From: Serratia quinivorans
GTDB taxonomy: Bacteria > Pseudomonadota > Gammaproteobacteria > Enterobacterales > Enterobacteriaceae
NCBI GenBank assembly: GCA_900457075.1
Contig: UGYN01000002.1
Coordinates: forward strand, 4,712,001 to 4,776,000
Length of the DNA: 64,000 nucleotides
Reading direction: 5' to 3'
Position 1 is the stretch's first letter. Every line of letters starts with the position of its first letter. Below, piece by piece: positions 7,808-19,976 of this stretch. The translations under genes and the position numbers were made by a program. The notes below the pieces were generated by a model. It was not told the origin of the DNA. It made no database searches and saw only the letters and a list, made by a program, of their open reading frames with translations.

Positions 7808-9216
7808 TAGTGCTCCGTTTCGGCAAGCAGGGAACTCAGCCGTGCCAGCAGCAGCACGCCGAATGAGGACGCGCCGTTGGCATACAGTTTGCGGTGCGGC
7901 ATATCGGTCGACATGGCGGCGATGTCCAGATGCGCCCAGCGTTGACCCGGTTGTACGAATTCGCTGATAAAGGTCGCCGCCACGCACGGGCTGCCGTGTG
8001 GATCTTCACCGCCGTGGCGGTAGTCGGCGAATTCAGACTTCAGCACGCCGCGATACCAGCCGCCGTGCGGCATCGGCCACACCGGTTCTGCGCTGACCTG
8101 GCCCGCCTGGGTGACCTGCGCCAAAAAAGCTTCGTCGTTGCCCATCATGGCGGCATATTCCTTGCCCAGCGCCACGCCGGCGCCGCCGGTCAGGGTCGCG
8201 ATATCCAGCAGATAATCCGGCTGGAAGCGTTGCTGGGCATAGCTGATCACGTCCGCCAGCACCATGCGGCCTTCGGCGTCGGTGGAAATGATCTCCACCG
8301 ATTTACCGTTGTGCATAGTGACAACGTCACCGGGGCGTTGGGCGCGGGAGGAGGGCATGTTTTCCACCAGCCCGCACAGACCAATGACGCGGATGGGTAA
8401 TTGCAGTGCGTCGATAATGCGCATGGCGCCTACCACCGCGGCGGCACCGCCCATATCGAACTTCATGGTGCTCATGCGTGCCGCGCCTTTGATACTGATG
8501 CCGCCGCTGTCGAAGGTAACGCCTTTGCCGACCAGTGCCAGCGTGTGGCGGGCATTGGCCGGGTGGTGATCGAGGATCAGCAACTGCGACGCACGGGCGC
8601 TGCCCTGGCCGACCCCGAGCAGGCCGCCAAAGCCCAGCTCCGCCATTTGTTCATCCCCCAATACCTCCTGGCGAAGATGACGGAAGGGCAACTGTGCTAC
8701 CGCTTCTACAAAGCTCTCCGGGTAGAGAATATTGGCCGGTTTATTCATCAGTTCGCGACCGGCGATCACGCCTTCGGCATGCAGATTGGCCCAGTCGCAC
8801 AGGGCCTGGGTGGCCGCGTCCTGGCTAGCCAGTGGCAGGGTGGGATCGGTGAGCGTCGCGCTGGCGTGATGCTGATAGCGGTAAGCCCCTAAACGCAGGC
8901 CGAACAGCAACCAACGCCAGTTCTCGGCATCAGCCGGTAATTCCGGGGCCAGTGTCAGGCGGAGCTGTTGCAGCCCGTAGTCTTTTTGCCCGGCGGCGAT
9001 CGCCGCACCGGCATCCTGCAGCGCGGCAGGGGTCAGCGGCGTGCCGATGTTGAGCGCAAAACGGCTGTCACCCAGTGGATAAAGTACGCCGACGGCCGCC
9101 CGTTGCAGACCGGCATTTTGCAATGTGGCAGGCAGTTGGTCTTCTGCGGCGGCAAACAGGATCACTTGTTGACGCTCGCTCGCGCCGTTAGCGCGGTAAA
9201 TATCGATTGATTGCAT
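7807..9216 (-). CDS. M17 leucyl aminopeptidase family protein
   Basis: Cytosolic two-metal aminopeptidase. The C-terminal catalytic domain holds VGKGVTFDSGGISIK, KFDMGGAA and STDAEGR (NTDAEGR in most members), which supply the Lys, Asp and Glu metal ligands and catalytic residues. Length is 469 residues, shorter than PepA and nearer to PepB. It sits between permease and ATPase genes of the importer (3-base gap upstream, overlap downstream), so the operon imports something that needs peptide-bond cleavage, such as a glycopeptide or a small peptide carrying a modified residue. Confidence 0.9.
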   Translation of the reverse strand: MQSIDIYRANGASERQQVILFAAAEDQLPATLQNAGLQRAAVGVLYPLGDSRFALNIGTPLTPAALQDAGAAIAAGQKDYGLQQLRLTLAPELPADAENWRWLLFGLRLGAYRYQHHASATLTDPTLPLASQDAATQALCDWANLHAEGVIAGRELMNKPANILYPESFVEAVAQLPFRHLRQEVLGDEQMAELGFGGLLGVGQGSARASQLLILDHHPANARHTLALVGKGVTFDSGGISIKGAARMSTMKFDMGGAAAVVGAMRIIDALQLPIRVIGLCGLVENMPSSRAQRPGDVVTMHNGKSVEIISTDAEGRMVLADVISYAQQRFQPDYLLDIATLTGGAGVALGKEYAAMMGNDEAFLAQVTQAGQVSAEPVWPMPHGGWYRGVLKSEFADYRHGGEDPHGSPCVAATFISEFVQPGQRWAHLDIAAMSTDMPHRKLYANGASSFGVLLLARLSSLLAETEH

Positions 9217-9219
9217 AAG

Positions 9220-10053
9220 TTATCCTTTGACCGCCCCACGGGTGAGGCTTTCCATCATTTGTTTGGACGAGAAGATAAAGGCGATCAACAGCGGCACGAT
9301 CGCCAGGAAACTGCCGGTCATCACCAGGTTCCACGGCGTGGCAGTGGCGCCGCTCAGGCTGCGCAGCACCAACTGGAGAATTTGTTTGTCCGGCGACTGC
9401 AACGCCACCAGCGGCAGCATAAAGTTGTTCCAGGTATCGACCACCACCACGATCGCCACCGTCAGCAGCGCCGGACGCATTAGCGGCAGGCCGATACGCA
9501 GGAAGATTTGCAGTTCGTTCAGGCCATCCATGCGCGCACTGTCGAGAATTTCGCTGGGCAGTGAGGAACTGACGTACTGCCGTACCAGGAAAATGCCGAA
9601 GATGTTGACCCCGGCGGGTAGCCAGACGGCGGCGAACTGATCCAGCAGGCCGACGCTTTTGATCACGAAGAAATAGGGCACCAGATTGACCACGCTGGGC
9701 ACCATCATGGTCAGCATCAGGGTAGTGAACAGGACCTTTTTGCCTTTGAACTGATAAACGCTGAAGGCGTAGCCCGCAGCGGCGGAAACCAGCACGCTGG
9801 TCAGCGTCGCCATGGCGGTGACATACAGGGTATTGAGCAGCGCATGGGTGAAGGGAACTTGCTGTTCCAGCCCTTGGTAGTTTTCCAGCAGGTGGCTGCC
9901 AAAGCGCAGCGACATGCCCATGATGCTGCGGGTGTCCTGCGTCGCCAGCAAAGCCGACCAATAGAACGGGAATAATGACAGCGAAGCAAACAGTGAGACC
10001 AGCAGGTAAATCACCAGTTTGCCGGTGTCAAAACGGCGGCCGTTAGCGTTCAT
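9220..10053 (-). CDS. CUT1-type ABC transporter permease (MalG/UgpE family)
   Basis: Six predicted membrane segments. The EAA loop around EILDSARMDGLNELQIFLRI docks on the MalK-type ATPase. It has the short N-terminal cytoplasmic stretch usual for MalG-type subunits. The 5' end overlaps the preceding permease by 11 bases and the 3' end is three bases from the aminopeptidase start. It pairs with the MalF-type subunit encoded just upstream. Confidence 0.92.
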   Translation of the reverse strand: MNANGRRFDTGKLVIYLLVSLFASLSLFPFYWSALLATQDTRSIMGMSLRFGSHLLENYQGLEQQVPFTHALLNTLYVTAMATLTSVLVSAAAGYAFSVYQFKGKKVLFTTLMLTMMVPSVVNLVPYFFVIKSVGLLDQFAAVWLPAGVNIFGIFLVRQYVSSSLPSEILDSARMDGLNELQIFLRIGLPLMRPALLTVAIVVVVDTWNNFMLPLVALQSPDKQILQLVLRSLSGATATPWNLVMTGSFLAIVPLLIAFIFSSKQMMESLTRGAVKG

Positions 10054-10984
10054 TGTTCAATCCTCCACGCTTGCCAAAGCCCCAGAACACCAGGGCGCTG
10101 ACCACGGCAATCAACAGGAACAGGATCCAGGAGATCGCCGAAGCGGTACCCATGTCCAGATAGGACCAACCGGTTTTGTACACGTACATCGATACCGTCA
10201 GGCCGCTGTTGTCGACGCCGCCGGTGCCTTGCGTGAGGATCATCGGTTCATTGAACAATTGCATATTGCCGATCAGCGTCATCAAGGTGGCGAAGAAGAT
10301 AAAGGGCGCCAACAGCGGCAGGGCGATATAACGAAATTTTTGCCAGCGGCCGGCGCCGTCCAGTTCGATCGCTTCATACAGGTCCGGTGAGATCGACGCC
10401 AGACCGGTCATGTAGATCACCGTATTGATGCCGGTAAACTTCCAGGTCACCTGATTGGCGATGGTGAAGCGGATCCAGTCACTGTCAAAGAAGTTGATGG
10501 GCAACGCCGCTGCCAAGGTTGCGAGGTGCAGTTTGGTGGCTAGCCCGCTGAGCAGTTCGTTAACCATGCCGACCGGGGAGAACAGGTTAAACACAATCAG
10601 GCTGACGGCGACGGACGAGGTGATGTAGGGCAGGAAGATCGCCGCCTTCAAAAAGCGTCTGCCGCGCACGATGATGTGCAGCAATGAGTAGGCCAGGGTG
10701 ATGGCGAACAGGTGCTGGCACAGGCCGGACACCAGCGTAATTTTGATGGTGTTGACCAGCGACACCCAGAAGGCATCGTCGGTGAAGGCATAGTAAAAGT
10801 TATCCAGTCCGACAAACTTCATCGAACTCAGGCCCTTTACCGGGTTCCACGACTGAAATGACAAAAACGCCGAGAAGAAGATCGGGAAGGCGTTGAACAC
10901 CGCGAACAGCAGCATAAACGGCAGCAGCAGCAGGTAGGCGGTGCGGTGATCGTGCAGCAGCCCTTTGAAAAATCGCTTACGCAT
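10043..10984 (-). CDS. CUT1-type ABC transporter permease (MalF/UgpA family)
   Basis: Inner-membrane permease of about 313 residues with six hydrophobic segments and an EAA loop around LYEAIELDGAGRWQKFRYIALP. The ATG at 10984 is preceded by GGGGAG; the longer start at 11014 has no ribosome binding site. Separated from the binding-protein gene by 133 bases that contain a dispersed repeat, which could lower expression of the membrane subunits relative to the binding protein. Confidence 0.9.
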   Translation of the reverse strand: MRKRFFKGLLHDHRTAYLLLLPFMLLFAVFNAFPIFFSAFLSFQSWNPVKGLSSMKFVGLDNFYYAFTDDAFWVSLVNTIKITLVSGLCQHLFAITLAYSLLHIIVRGRRFLKAAIFLPYITSSVAVSLIVFNLFSPVGMVNELLSGLATKLHLATLAAALPINFFDSDWIRFTIANQVTWKFTGINTVIYMTGLASISPDLYEAIELDGAGRWQKFRYIALPLLAPFIFFATLMTLIGNMQLFNEPMILTQGTGGVDNSGLTVSMYVYKTGWSYLDMGTASAISWILFLLIAVVSALVFWGFGKRGGLNNER

Positions 10985-11082
10985 AGACTCCCCGAACCGA
11001 CGGAAAACGAACATGGGTGGCCGAAAGGCCTGACTGAATATCGCCTCTTTCTGGAGGAGAGGGGGAAGGTTATTCGTGTTTC

Positions 11083-11116
11083 CCCCTCACCCTAACCCTC
11101 TCCCAGGGGAGAGGGG
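11083..11116. repeat. dispersed CCTCACCCTAACCCTCTCCC repeat, copy 1
   Basis: A 22-base pyrimidine-rich sequence (11083-11104) followed by a G-rich partial complement, so the transcript can fold. The same 22 bases recur at 44796-44817. It lies between the binding-protein and permease genes. Confidence 0.75.
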
Positions 11117-11117
11117 A

Positions 11118-12392
11118 TTATAGTGCGCGCATCCGCCGCTCGAGCAGCTTGTTGGCATCGCGCAGGGTGCTGTCGATGTCCTGATGCTGCACCAGAATTT
11201 TCTTCGCCGCTTCGTTAAGGATCTCGTTGGCGATATTGTCTTCCGGCGATGAGGCGACCGGTTTCAGATCCGGCACCAGGCTGGCGTAGTAGCGCATCGA
11301 ATGCTGACCGCCGAGAATGCTGCTCGGTGTGTCAAAGTAGGGCGCGTTATACACGTCGAGACGGGCAGGCAGGGTTCCGGCGGTTTTCGCCGCATCGATC
11401 ACTACGTCACGCTGCATAAAGTACTGAATGAACTGCCAGGCCGCCTGGGCGTTTTTGCTCTGTTTCGGGATCACCAGCGTGGTGCCGCCGGCATTGACCT
11501 TGATATTGCCCGGCACGCCGGTTACGCGCCACAGGCCGGCCTTGGCGCCGTCCGGATCCAATTCCTGTTCAATACGACCTTCGTCCCACGGGCCGTCGAT
11601 ATCGGCGAACAGTTTCCCCTGGCGGTAGAGCTTGATGTATTCCTGCGAGTTGGTTGAGCCGTCGAGCGAGGCCGCCAGCCCTTTGTCATACAGCGTTTTA
11701 ATCACCGTCATCAGCTGTTTGATCTGCGGCGAATCAAGATTGGGTTTGCCGTCTTTGGTGTATACCGGCTTGCCCGGTTCACTGTTCATACCCACCACCA
11801 GCGGGTTGATCAAACTGGTGGCGGCCGGGAGCAGGTAGGCGCCTTGCTCTTTTTTCAGCTTTTCCCCGAAGGCGATAAAGCTGTCCCAGCTTTGGGTGAT
11901 GTCTTCAATCTTCATCCCCGCCTTCTGCACCATGTCGTTACGGTAGATCATGACCACCGGCCCGGTGTCGTAGGGCACACCGTAGATATTGCCGTCGTTG
12001 CCCTTCGCCAGGCTGATCATCGAAGGATCAAACTGCCAGCCCTGGCTATCGATGCTGAACGGTGGGGCGCTCAGGTTGTTCAGGCCACCGGAGTTGGCAA
12101 AACTGCCCAGCTTGATGGTGCTGACGCTGAAAATATCGGCGGCACCCTGGCCGACGGCCAGCGCGGTCGTCAGCTTTTGATGGCAGTCGGCGAAGCCGCA
12201 TTTGATCGACTGCACCTGGATGTCCGGATGTGCCGCCTCAAAGTCTTTAATCACCTTGTTGATGTAATCATTCGGCAAATAGTTGGCGAAGGTAATGCTG
12301 GTGTTGGCGCTGGCGGAAACGGGCAGGGCCAACAGCACGGCCAGTGCGGCCCCGGTGATCCTATGGTTAGTACGCAAGCAGAAATGAGCCAT
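11118..12392 (-). CDS. CUT1-type ABC transporter substrate-binding protein
   Basis: Periplasmic sugar-type (SBP family 1) binding protein. From the ATG at 12392 the N-terminus is a Sec signal peptide: basic RTNHR, hydrophobic ITGAALAVLLALP, cleavage after VSASA. There is no lipobox. The mature protein, about 400 residues, starts with the typical SITFANYLPNDYI pattern. An upstream in-frame ATG at 12440 would lie inside the operator and add a poorly fitting leader, so it is not used. First gene of the importer operon. The ligand is inferred to be a glycosylated amino acid or peptide. Confidence 0.88.
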   Translation of the reverse strand: MAHFCLRTNHRITGAALAVLLALPVSASANTSITFANYLPNDYINKVIKDFEAAHPDIQVQSIKCGFADCHQKLTTALAVGQGAADIFSVSTIKLGSFANSGGLNNLSAPPFSIDSQGWQFDPSMISLAKGNDGNIYGVPYDTGPVVMIYRNDMVQKAGMKIEDITQSWDSFIAFGEKLKKEQGAYLLPAATSLINPLVVGMNSEPGKPVYTKDGKPNLDSPQIKQLMTVIKTLYDKGLAASLDGSTNSQEYIKLYRQGKLFADIDGPWDEGRIEQELDPDGAKAGLWRVTGVPGNIKVNAGGTTLVIPKQSKNAQAAWQFIQYFMQRDVVIDAAKTAGTLPARLDVYNAPYFDTPSSILGGQHSMRYYASLVPDLKPVASSPEDNIANEILNEAAKKILVQHQDIDSTLRDANKLLERRMRAL

Positions 12393-12438
12393 GATAACCC
12401 CGATGCTGTGCAGTCGATGTGGTGTGTGTTTTTTCATC

Positions 12439-12456
12439 ATGGAACACGTGTTCCAT
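12439..12456. promoter_or_regulatory. LacI-family operator, second copy
   Basis: Perfect 18-bp palindrome ATGGAACACGTGTTCCAT, identical to the core at 4598-4615. It begins just after the predicted transcription start of the importer operon, the same position as in the amidohydrolase promoter. Confidence 0.88.
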
Positions 12457-12463
12457 TGAAATT

Positions 12464-12492
12464 AACCTATTATCGTGTCCCCAGACTGTCAA
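12464..12492 (-). promoter_or_regulatory. predicted sigma-70 promoter of the ABC importer operon
   Basis: On the reverse strand TTGACA (12492-12487) and TAGGTT (12469-12464) are 17 bases apart, giving a start near 12457, immediately before the operator. Confidence 0.7.
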
Positions 12493-12601
12493 CAAATTGT
12501 TCGGTAAGTTAACAAATATGAGATCTGGCGCGGAAGTTGCCCGCAGAGACGCCCGATGATGGTTCACCTGGCGTCACGCAGAGCCTGATCTGACGCGGGT
12601 T

Positions 12602-12640
12602 TGCCCGTGTTTGGTGCGTTCATTGCACCGAAGTGGGGCG
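12602..12640 (+). promoter_or_regulatory. two tandem NtrC-like sites upstream of astC
   Basis: TGCCCGTGTTTGGTGCG (12602-12618) and TGCACCGAAGTGGGGCG (12624-12640) each fit the TGCACY-N5-GGTGCA pattern of NtrC with two or three mismatches. Their starts are 22 bases apart, about two helical turns, and they lie about 240 bases upstream of the sigma-54 promoter, a usual enhancer distance. Confidence 0.55.
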
Positions 12641-12785
12641 AAAGTGTGATCGGGCGCAGATCGGGCCAAATTATTTTTGCGAGCGCGATCAGAATTATTG
12701 AAGTTTTTTGTAATTGAATAGGATTTCGCGGCCAACGATGATTTTTAGCCTTATTTTTCCAATTATTCATTACCAATGCATATTT

Positions 12786-12803
12786 ATTGAATAAGTATGC
12801 ATT
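12786..12803 (+). promoter_or_regulatory. ARG box (ArgR site) upstream of astC
   Basis: TGAATAAGTATGCA (12788-12801) matches the ARG box core TGAAT-N4-ATTCA at nine of ten positions. A second weaker half-overlapping box (TGCATATTTATTGA) starts 11 bases earlier. ArgR is known to enhance astC expression in E. coli and Salmonella. The site lies between the NtrC-like sites and the sigma-54 promoter. Confidence 0.55.
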
Positions 12804-12855
12804 GTAAGCCGTTGTTTTAGCGTAAAAAAACGCAAAATCCGCCAAAAATCCCAGT

Positions 12856-12872
12856 TTGGCACGATAGCTGCT
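12856..12872 (+). promoter_or_regulatory. sigma-54 promoter of the ast operon
   Basis: TTGGCACGATAGCTGCT contains TGGCAC-N5-CTGC, with GG and GC at the required 12-base offset and one mismatch to TGGCAC-N5-TTGC. Start predicted near 12883, leaving a leader of about 250 bases before astC. Sigma-54 dependence is established for the E. coli ast operon. Confidence 0.8.
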
Positions 12873-13117
12873 CTACACTCTTTATCAAACGGCATGTATT
12901 TTAACTGCTCGTTAACATTTATTCCCCGTTACAGGACCCGATACCCGGCATAAATAGCGAAAAAGGCGTTTGATGTAACAGATTTGTTTCTGAATAGACG
13001 GTGAAAGGCAGAGTTATCACCGGTCGAAAAGTCGAACCCACGGCGCAGTTTTTGTTGTTTTGTTACGGAACATTCGGGCTGGAGCGGCCCTTACAGTCAA
13101 AATTCAGTCTTTGCTGA

Positions 13118-14347
<1,230 letters not shown>

Positions 14348-14399
14348 CACACGGGCTGCGCCTTCACCTGCGCAGCCTGCTTAAGAAGAGGTTCGCATT

Positions 14400-16906
<2,507 letters not shown>

Positions 16907-16943
16907 GTTTTAGCCGCCGCTTTTCAAGCCACAGCGTTGTTAC

Positions 16944-16973
16944 TGTAGGGGCGCAGCATGCAGCGCCCCTACA
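16944..16973. repeat. intra-operon palindromic hairpin between astD and astB
   Basis: TGTAGGGGCGC and its exact reverse complement flank an eight-base loop that itself contains GCATGC. It resembles REP-like dispersed palindromes of enteric genomes. No T run follows, so it is more likely an mRNA-stability or processing element than a full terminator. Confidence 0.75.
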
Positions 16974-16989
16974 AGATCAGGAGAACAGC

Positions 16990-18330
16990 ATGTCAGGATA
17001 TGAAGTCAATTTCGATGGTCTGGTGGGCCTGACGCATCACTACGCCGGATTGTCATTTGGTAATGAGGCTTCGACCCAGCACCAAAATAGCGTGTCGAAC
17101 CCGAAACTGGCGGCCAAGCAAGGCTTGCTGAAGATGAAGGCGTTGGCCGATCTCGGTTTCCAGCAGGGGGTTTTACCGCCGCAGGAACGCCCGCATGTGC
17201 CGATGTTACGTAAACTGGGCTTCAGCGGCAGCGATGAAACCGTGTTGGCGCAGGCGATGCAGCAATCCCCGCGCCTGCTGTCCGCGCTCAGTTCGGCTTC
17301 CTGCATGTGGACCGCCAATGCGGCCACGGTATCGCCTTCCGCAGACAGTGCTGATGGCAAGGTGCATTTTACTGCCGCCAATCTTAACAATAAATTCCAT
17401 CGTGCGATTGAGGCTGAAACCACCTCTGGCGTACTGCGAGCGATGTTTAACGATCCCCGCCATTTCGCCCATCATGAGGCTTTGCCGCAGGTGGCGCTGT
17501 TTGGTGACGAAGGTGCGGCTAACCACAACCGCCTGGGCGGCGACTACGCAAAACGCAGCGTGCAGATGTTTGTTTACGGCCGTCAGGAGTTTGGTGGCGA
17601 AATTGCCCCAACGCGTTATCCGGCGCGCCAGACGCGTGAAGCCGGGGAGGCCATTGCCCGTCTGCACCAGTTGGATGAGCAGCACACGGTGTTTGTGCAG
17701 CAGAATCCGGAGGTGATCGATCAGGGCGTGTTCCATAACGACGTAATTGCCGTCAGCAACCAGAACGTGCTGTTCCATCATCAGCAGGCTTTTTATCGGC
17801 AGCAACAGGCGCTGGATGAAGTGCGCCGCAAGATGGCGACGCTGGAAAGCGAACTGGTGGCGATTGAGGTGCCGACGACGCGGGTTTCCGTGGCGGATGC
17901 GGTGGCAACCTACCTGTTTAACAGCCAGATCCTGACCAAGCCAAACGGCAAGATGATGATCGTGGTACCCGAAGAGTCGCGCCAGCACAGCGGCGTCTGG
18001 AGCTATCTGAGCGAGATGGCGGCCAGCGGCGGGCCTATTGATGAAATCAAGGTATTCGATCTGCGTGAGAGCATGCGCAACGGTGGCGGGCCTGCCTGTT
18101 TGCGGCTGCGTGTGGCACTGAATGAGCAGGAGCTGCGGGCGGTGAATCCGCGCGTGATGATGAACGATAGCCTGTTCGTCACGCTCAATGAATGGGTCGA
18201 TCGCTATTACCGCGATCGCCTGACGCAAAATGACCTGGCCGACCCGCAATTGTTGCGTGAAGGGCGTGAAGCGCTGGACTCCCTGACAACTATCCTCGGG
18301 TTGGGTTCGGTTTATCCTTTCCAACAATAG
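16990..18330 (+). CDS. astB: N-succinylarginine dihydrolase
   Basis: Hydrolyses N2-succinylarginine to succinylornithine, two ammonia and CO2, step two of the AST pathway. Length 446 residues. It has the family motifs [14 protein letters not shown] and the late nucleophile Cys in [18 protein letters not shown] precedes the ATG. Separated from astD by 83 bases holding the palindromic hairpin, then 11 bases from astE. Confidence 0.96.
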   Translation: MSGYEVNFDGLVGLTHHYAGLSFGNEASTQHQNSVSNPKLAAKQGLLKMKALADLGFQQGVLPPQERPHVPMLRKLGFSGSDETVLAQAMQQSPRLLSALSSASCMWTANAATVSPSADSADGKVHFTAANLNNKFHRAIEAETTSGVLRAMFNDPRHFAHHEALPQVALFGDEGAANHNRLGGDYAKRSVQMFVYGRQEFGGEIAPTRYPARQTREAGEAIARLHQLDEQHTVFVQQNPEVIDQGVFHNDVIAVSNQNVLFHHQQAFYRQQQALDEVRRKMATLESELVAIEVPTTRVSVADAVATYLFNSQILTKPNGKMMIVVPEESRQHSGVWSYLSEMAASGGPIDEIKVFDLRESMRNGGGPACLRLRVALNEQELRAVNPRVMMNDSLFVTLNEWVDRYYRDRLTQNDLADPQLLREGREALDSLTTILGLGSVYPFQQ

Positions 18331-18341
18331 ACGGAGCCACC

Positions 18342-19325
18342 ATGTTTGATTTGTTGGCCCTGACGCTGGCGGGGCAGGTTCCCGCTGAGCAACAGGGCGA
18401 AAATGCGAATTTGCACTGGCGTTGGCTGACGGAAGGCCTGCTGGAAATGACCCCGAAGCCAGGTTACCGTCAGGCGGTGGTACTTTCTGCGGGTATCCAC
18501 GGCAATGAAACCGCCCCCATTGAGCTGTTGAATCAGTTGGTCAAAGACCTGCTCAACGGCGATCGTCCCCTGGCGGTTCGGCTGCTGGTGGTGCTGGGTA
18601 ATCCGGCGGCGATGCGTGCCGGAAAGCGTTATCTGCACAGTGACATGAACCGGATGTTTGGCGGACGCTACCGCGATTTTGACCACAGCGGTGAAACCGC
18701 GCGGGCGCAGCAGCTGGAGCAGGTTATCGCGGAGTTTTTCGCCGATGAGGGCGCTGCACGTTTCCATTATGATCTGCATACGGCAATCCGTGATTCGCGC
18801 CTGCCGCGCTTTGGTATTCTGCCTTTCCAGACGCGACCTTACAGTGCAGAGATGCTGGCCTTGCTGGACGCAGCCGATTTGGATGCATTGGTGATCCACA
18901 GCGCACCGGGCGGTACCTTCAGCCATTTCACCAGCGAACATGCCGGCGCCGCCAGCTGCACGCTGGAGCTGGGTAAGGCGCGACCGTTCGGCGCGAACGA
19001 TCTGCAGCAGTTTGCCGCCATTAACCGTGCACTGCAGGCGGCGGTGAGCGGGGAGACTTTGCCGTTGCGGTCAGGAAGTGAACTGCGAATATTCCGCGTT
19101 GAACGTTCGCTGATTAAGCGTAGTGAAGAGTTCAGGTTGCATCTCAGTGATGATACCGCCAACTTTACCGAGCTGAAGCAGGGAACGCTGCTGTGTGAGC
19201 AGCCTGGCGAAGAGTACCGGGTTCAGCATGTCAGCGAATGGATATTGTTCCCTAACCCAGGGGTAGCGCTTGGGTTGCGTGCCGGCATGGTGCTGGTTGA
19301 AGCGCCGCGCAGCACGCTATATTGA
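18342..19325 (+). CDS. astE: succinylglutamate desuccinylase
   Basis: Zinc-dependent deacylase of the M14-like AspA/AstE family that releases glutamate and succinate, the last AST step. Zinc ligands are visible in GIHGNETAPIE (His and Glu) and the later His in FHYDLHTAIRD. 327 residues, close to the E. coli length. Last gene of the operon; a palindromic terminator follows five bases after the stop. Confidence 0.95.
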   Translation: MFDLLALTLAGQVPAEQQGENANLHWRWLTEGLLEMTPKPGYRQAVVLSAGIHGNETAPIELLNQLVKDLLNGDRPLAVRLLVVLGNPAAMRAGKRYLHSDMNRMFGGRYRDFDHSGETARAQQLEQVIAEFFADEGAARFHYDLHTAIRDSRLPRFGILPFQTRPYSAEMLALLDAADLDALVIHSAPGGTFSHFTSEHAGAASCTLELGKARPFGANDLQQFAAINRALQAAVSGETLPLRSGSELRIFRVERSLIKRSEEFRLHLSDDTANFTELKQGTLLCEQPGEEYRVQHVSEWILFPNPGVALGLRAGMVLVEAPRSTLY

Positions 19326-19330
19326 AAGAA

Positions 19331-19351
19331 CGCCTTATAAGGCGGTTTTAT
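19331..19351 (+). terminator. ast operon terminator
   Basis: The palindrome CGCCTTATAAGGCG is followed by GTTTTATT. A second 10-bp stem (AGGTTGTAGC / GCTGCAACCT, 19365-19391) lies just downstream without a T run. Confidence 0.75.
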
Positions 19352-19686
19352 TCTTATGCTATTTAAGGTTGTAGCGATGTTGGCTGCAACCTCAAATAAC
19401 CTCGGTATATAATGCTACTTATTTCTCTTATTTTCTCTGGATTATAATCTGCGATTTGTTTTTTCCTTTTTTATCCTTGCCTCTCTCCCATTGTAATTTT
19501 TGGTGATTTGAATCGAATTAATTATTCGAATCGGTAAAAGCTTGCCTTAAATCGGGGTGACAGCCCTAAATCAGCTCAATGACTTTACTCAGATAAAAAT
19601 GTGAAATAAGTAACGTTATTCATAACCCTGCTAAGTTTCATGGTATTTATGAATCGAATGGAAAGCATACAAAAAAGAAACCAAAC

Positions 19687-19721
19687 TGCACCAAATTAGT
19701 GCGTTGCACCAAATTGGTTAT
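19687..19721 (+). promoter_or_regulatory. two NtrC-like motifs upstream of the porin
   Basis: TGCACCAAATTAGTGCG (19687-19703) fits TGCACY-N5-GGTGCA with two mismatches. TGCACCAAATTGGTTAT (19705-19721) matches the left half fully and GGT of the right half. Similar to sites used by NtrC for nitrogen-limitation control, but unproven here. Confidence 0.4.
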
Positions 19722-19898
19722 AACTTATGTAGTAAATTTCAATGATAATCAATGGTTTGATTGGCGTGCTGATTGTAATATTTACTTACAAATAAACATG
19801 CTTTATCCACGGTGTTTTATGAACTTTTTTATTTGAAGTTGGGATTCATGATGCTAATGTCACATGGCTCCTTAATTAGGGGCGCTCATAAAACACTA

Positions 19899-19914
19899 AA
19901 TGATAAAGATCACA
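19899..19914 (+). promoter_or_regulatory. possible CRP site upstream of the porin
   Basis: AATGATAAAGATCACA has a perfect right half TCACA and TGA of the left half at the correct six-base spacing. It lies about 63 bases before the ATG. Confidence 0.3.
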
Positions 19915-19976
19915 GCCCAAACCATAAATTGGGCGTGATGGGCAGGAATTAAAAATTATAATATCTAGGAAAATAA

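Larger units (their letters stand above)
19392..19976 (+). other. long intergenic region upstream of the porin
   Basis: A very AT-rich stretch with no supported gene. It holds a 23-bp near-palindrome around 19508-19530, the NtrC-like motifs at 19687-19721, a weak sigma-54-like element TTGGCGTGCTGATTGTA at 19761-19777 (C missing at -12) and a CRP-like half-palindrome at 19899-19914. Porin genes commonly have long complex promoters, so OmpR boxes may be present but I could not assign them. Confidence 0.5.

Noticed and set aside
12393..12440. Longer N-terminus of the binding protein
   Set aside because: Start codon would lie within the operator, and the added residues spoil an otherwise normal signal peptide.
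12564..12845. 93-codon reverse frame upstream of astC
   Set aside because: No ribosome binding site, and it covers the NtrC-like sites and ARG box; composition follows the AT-rich intergenic DNA.
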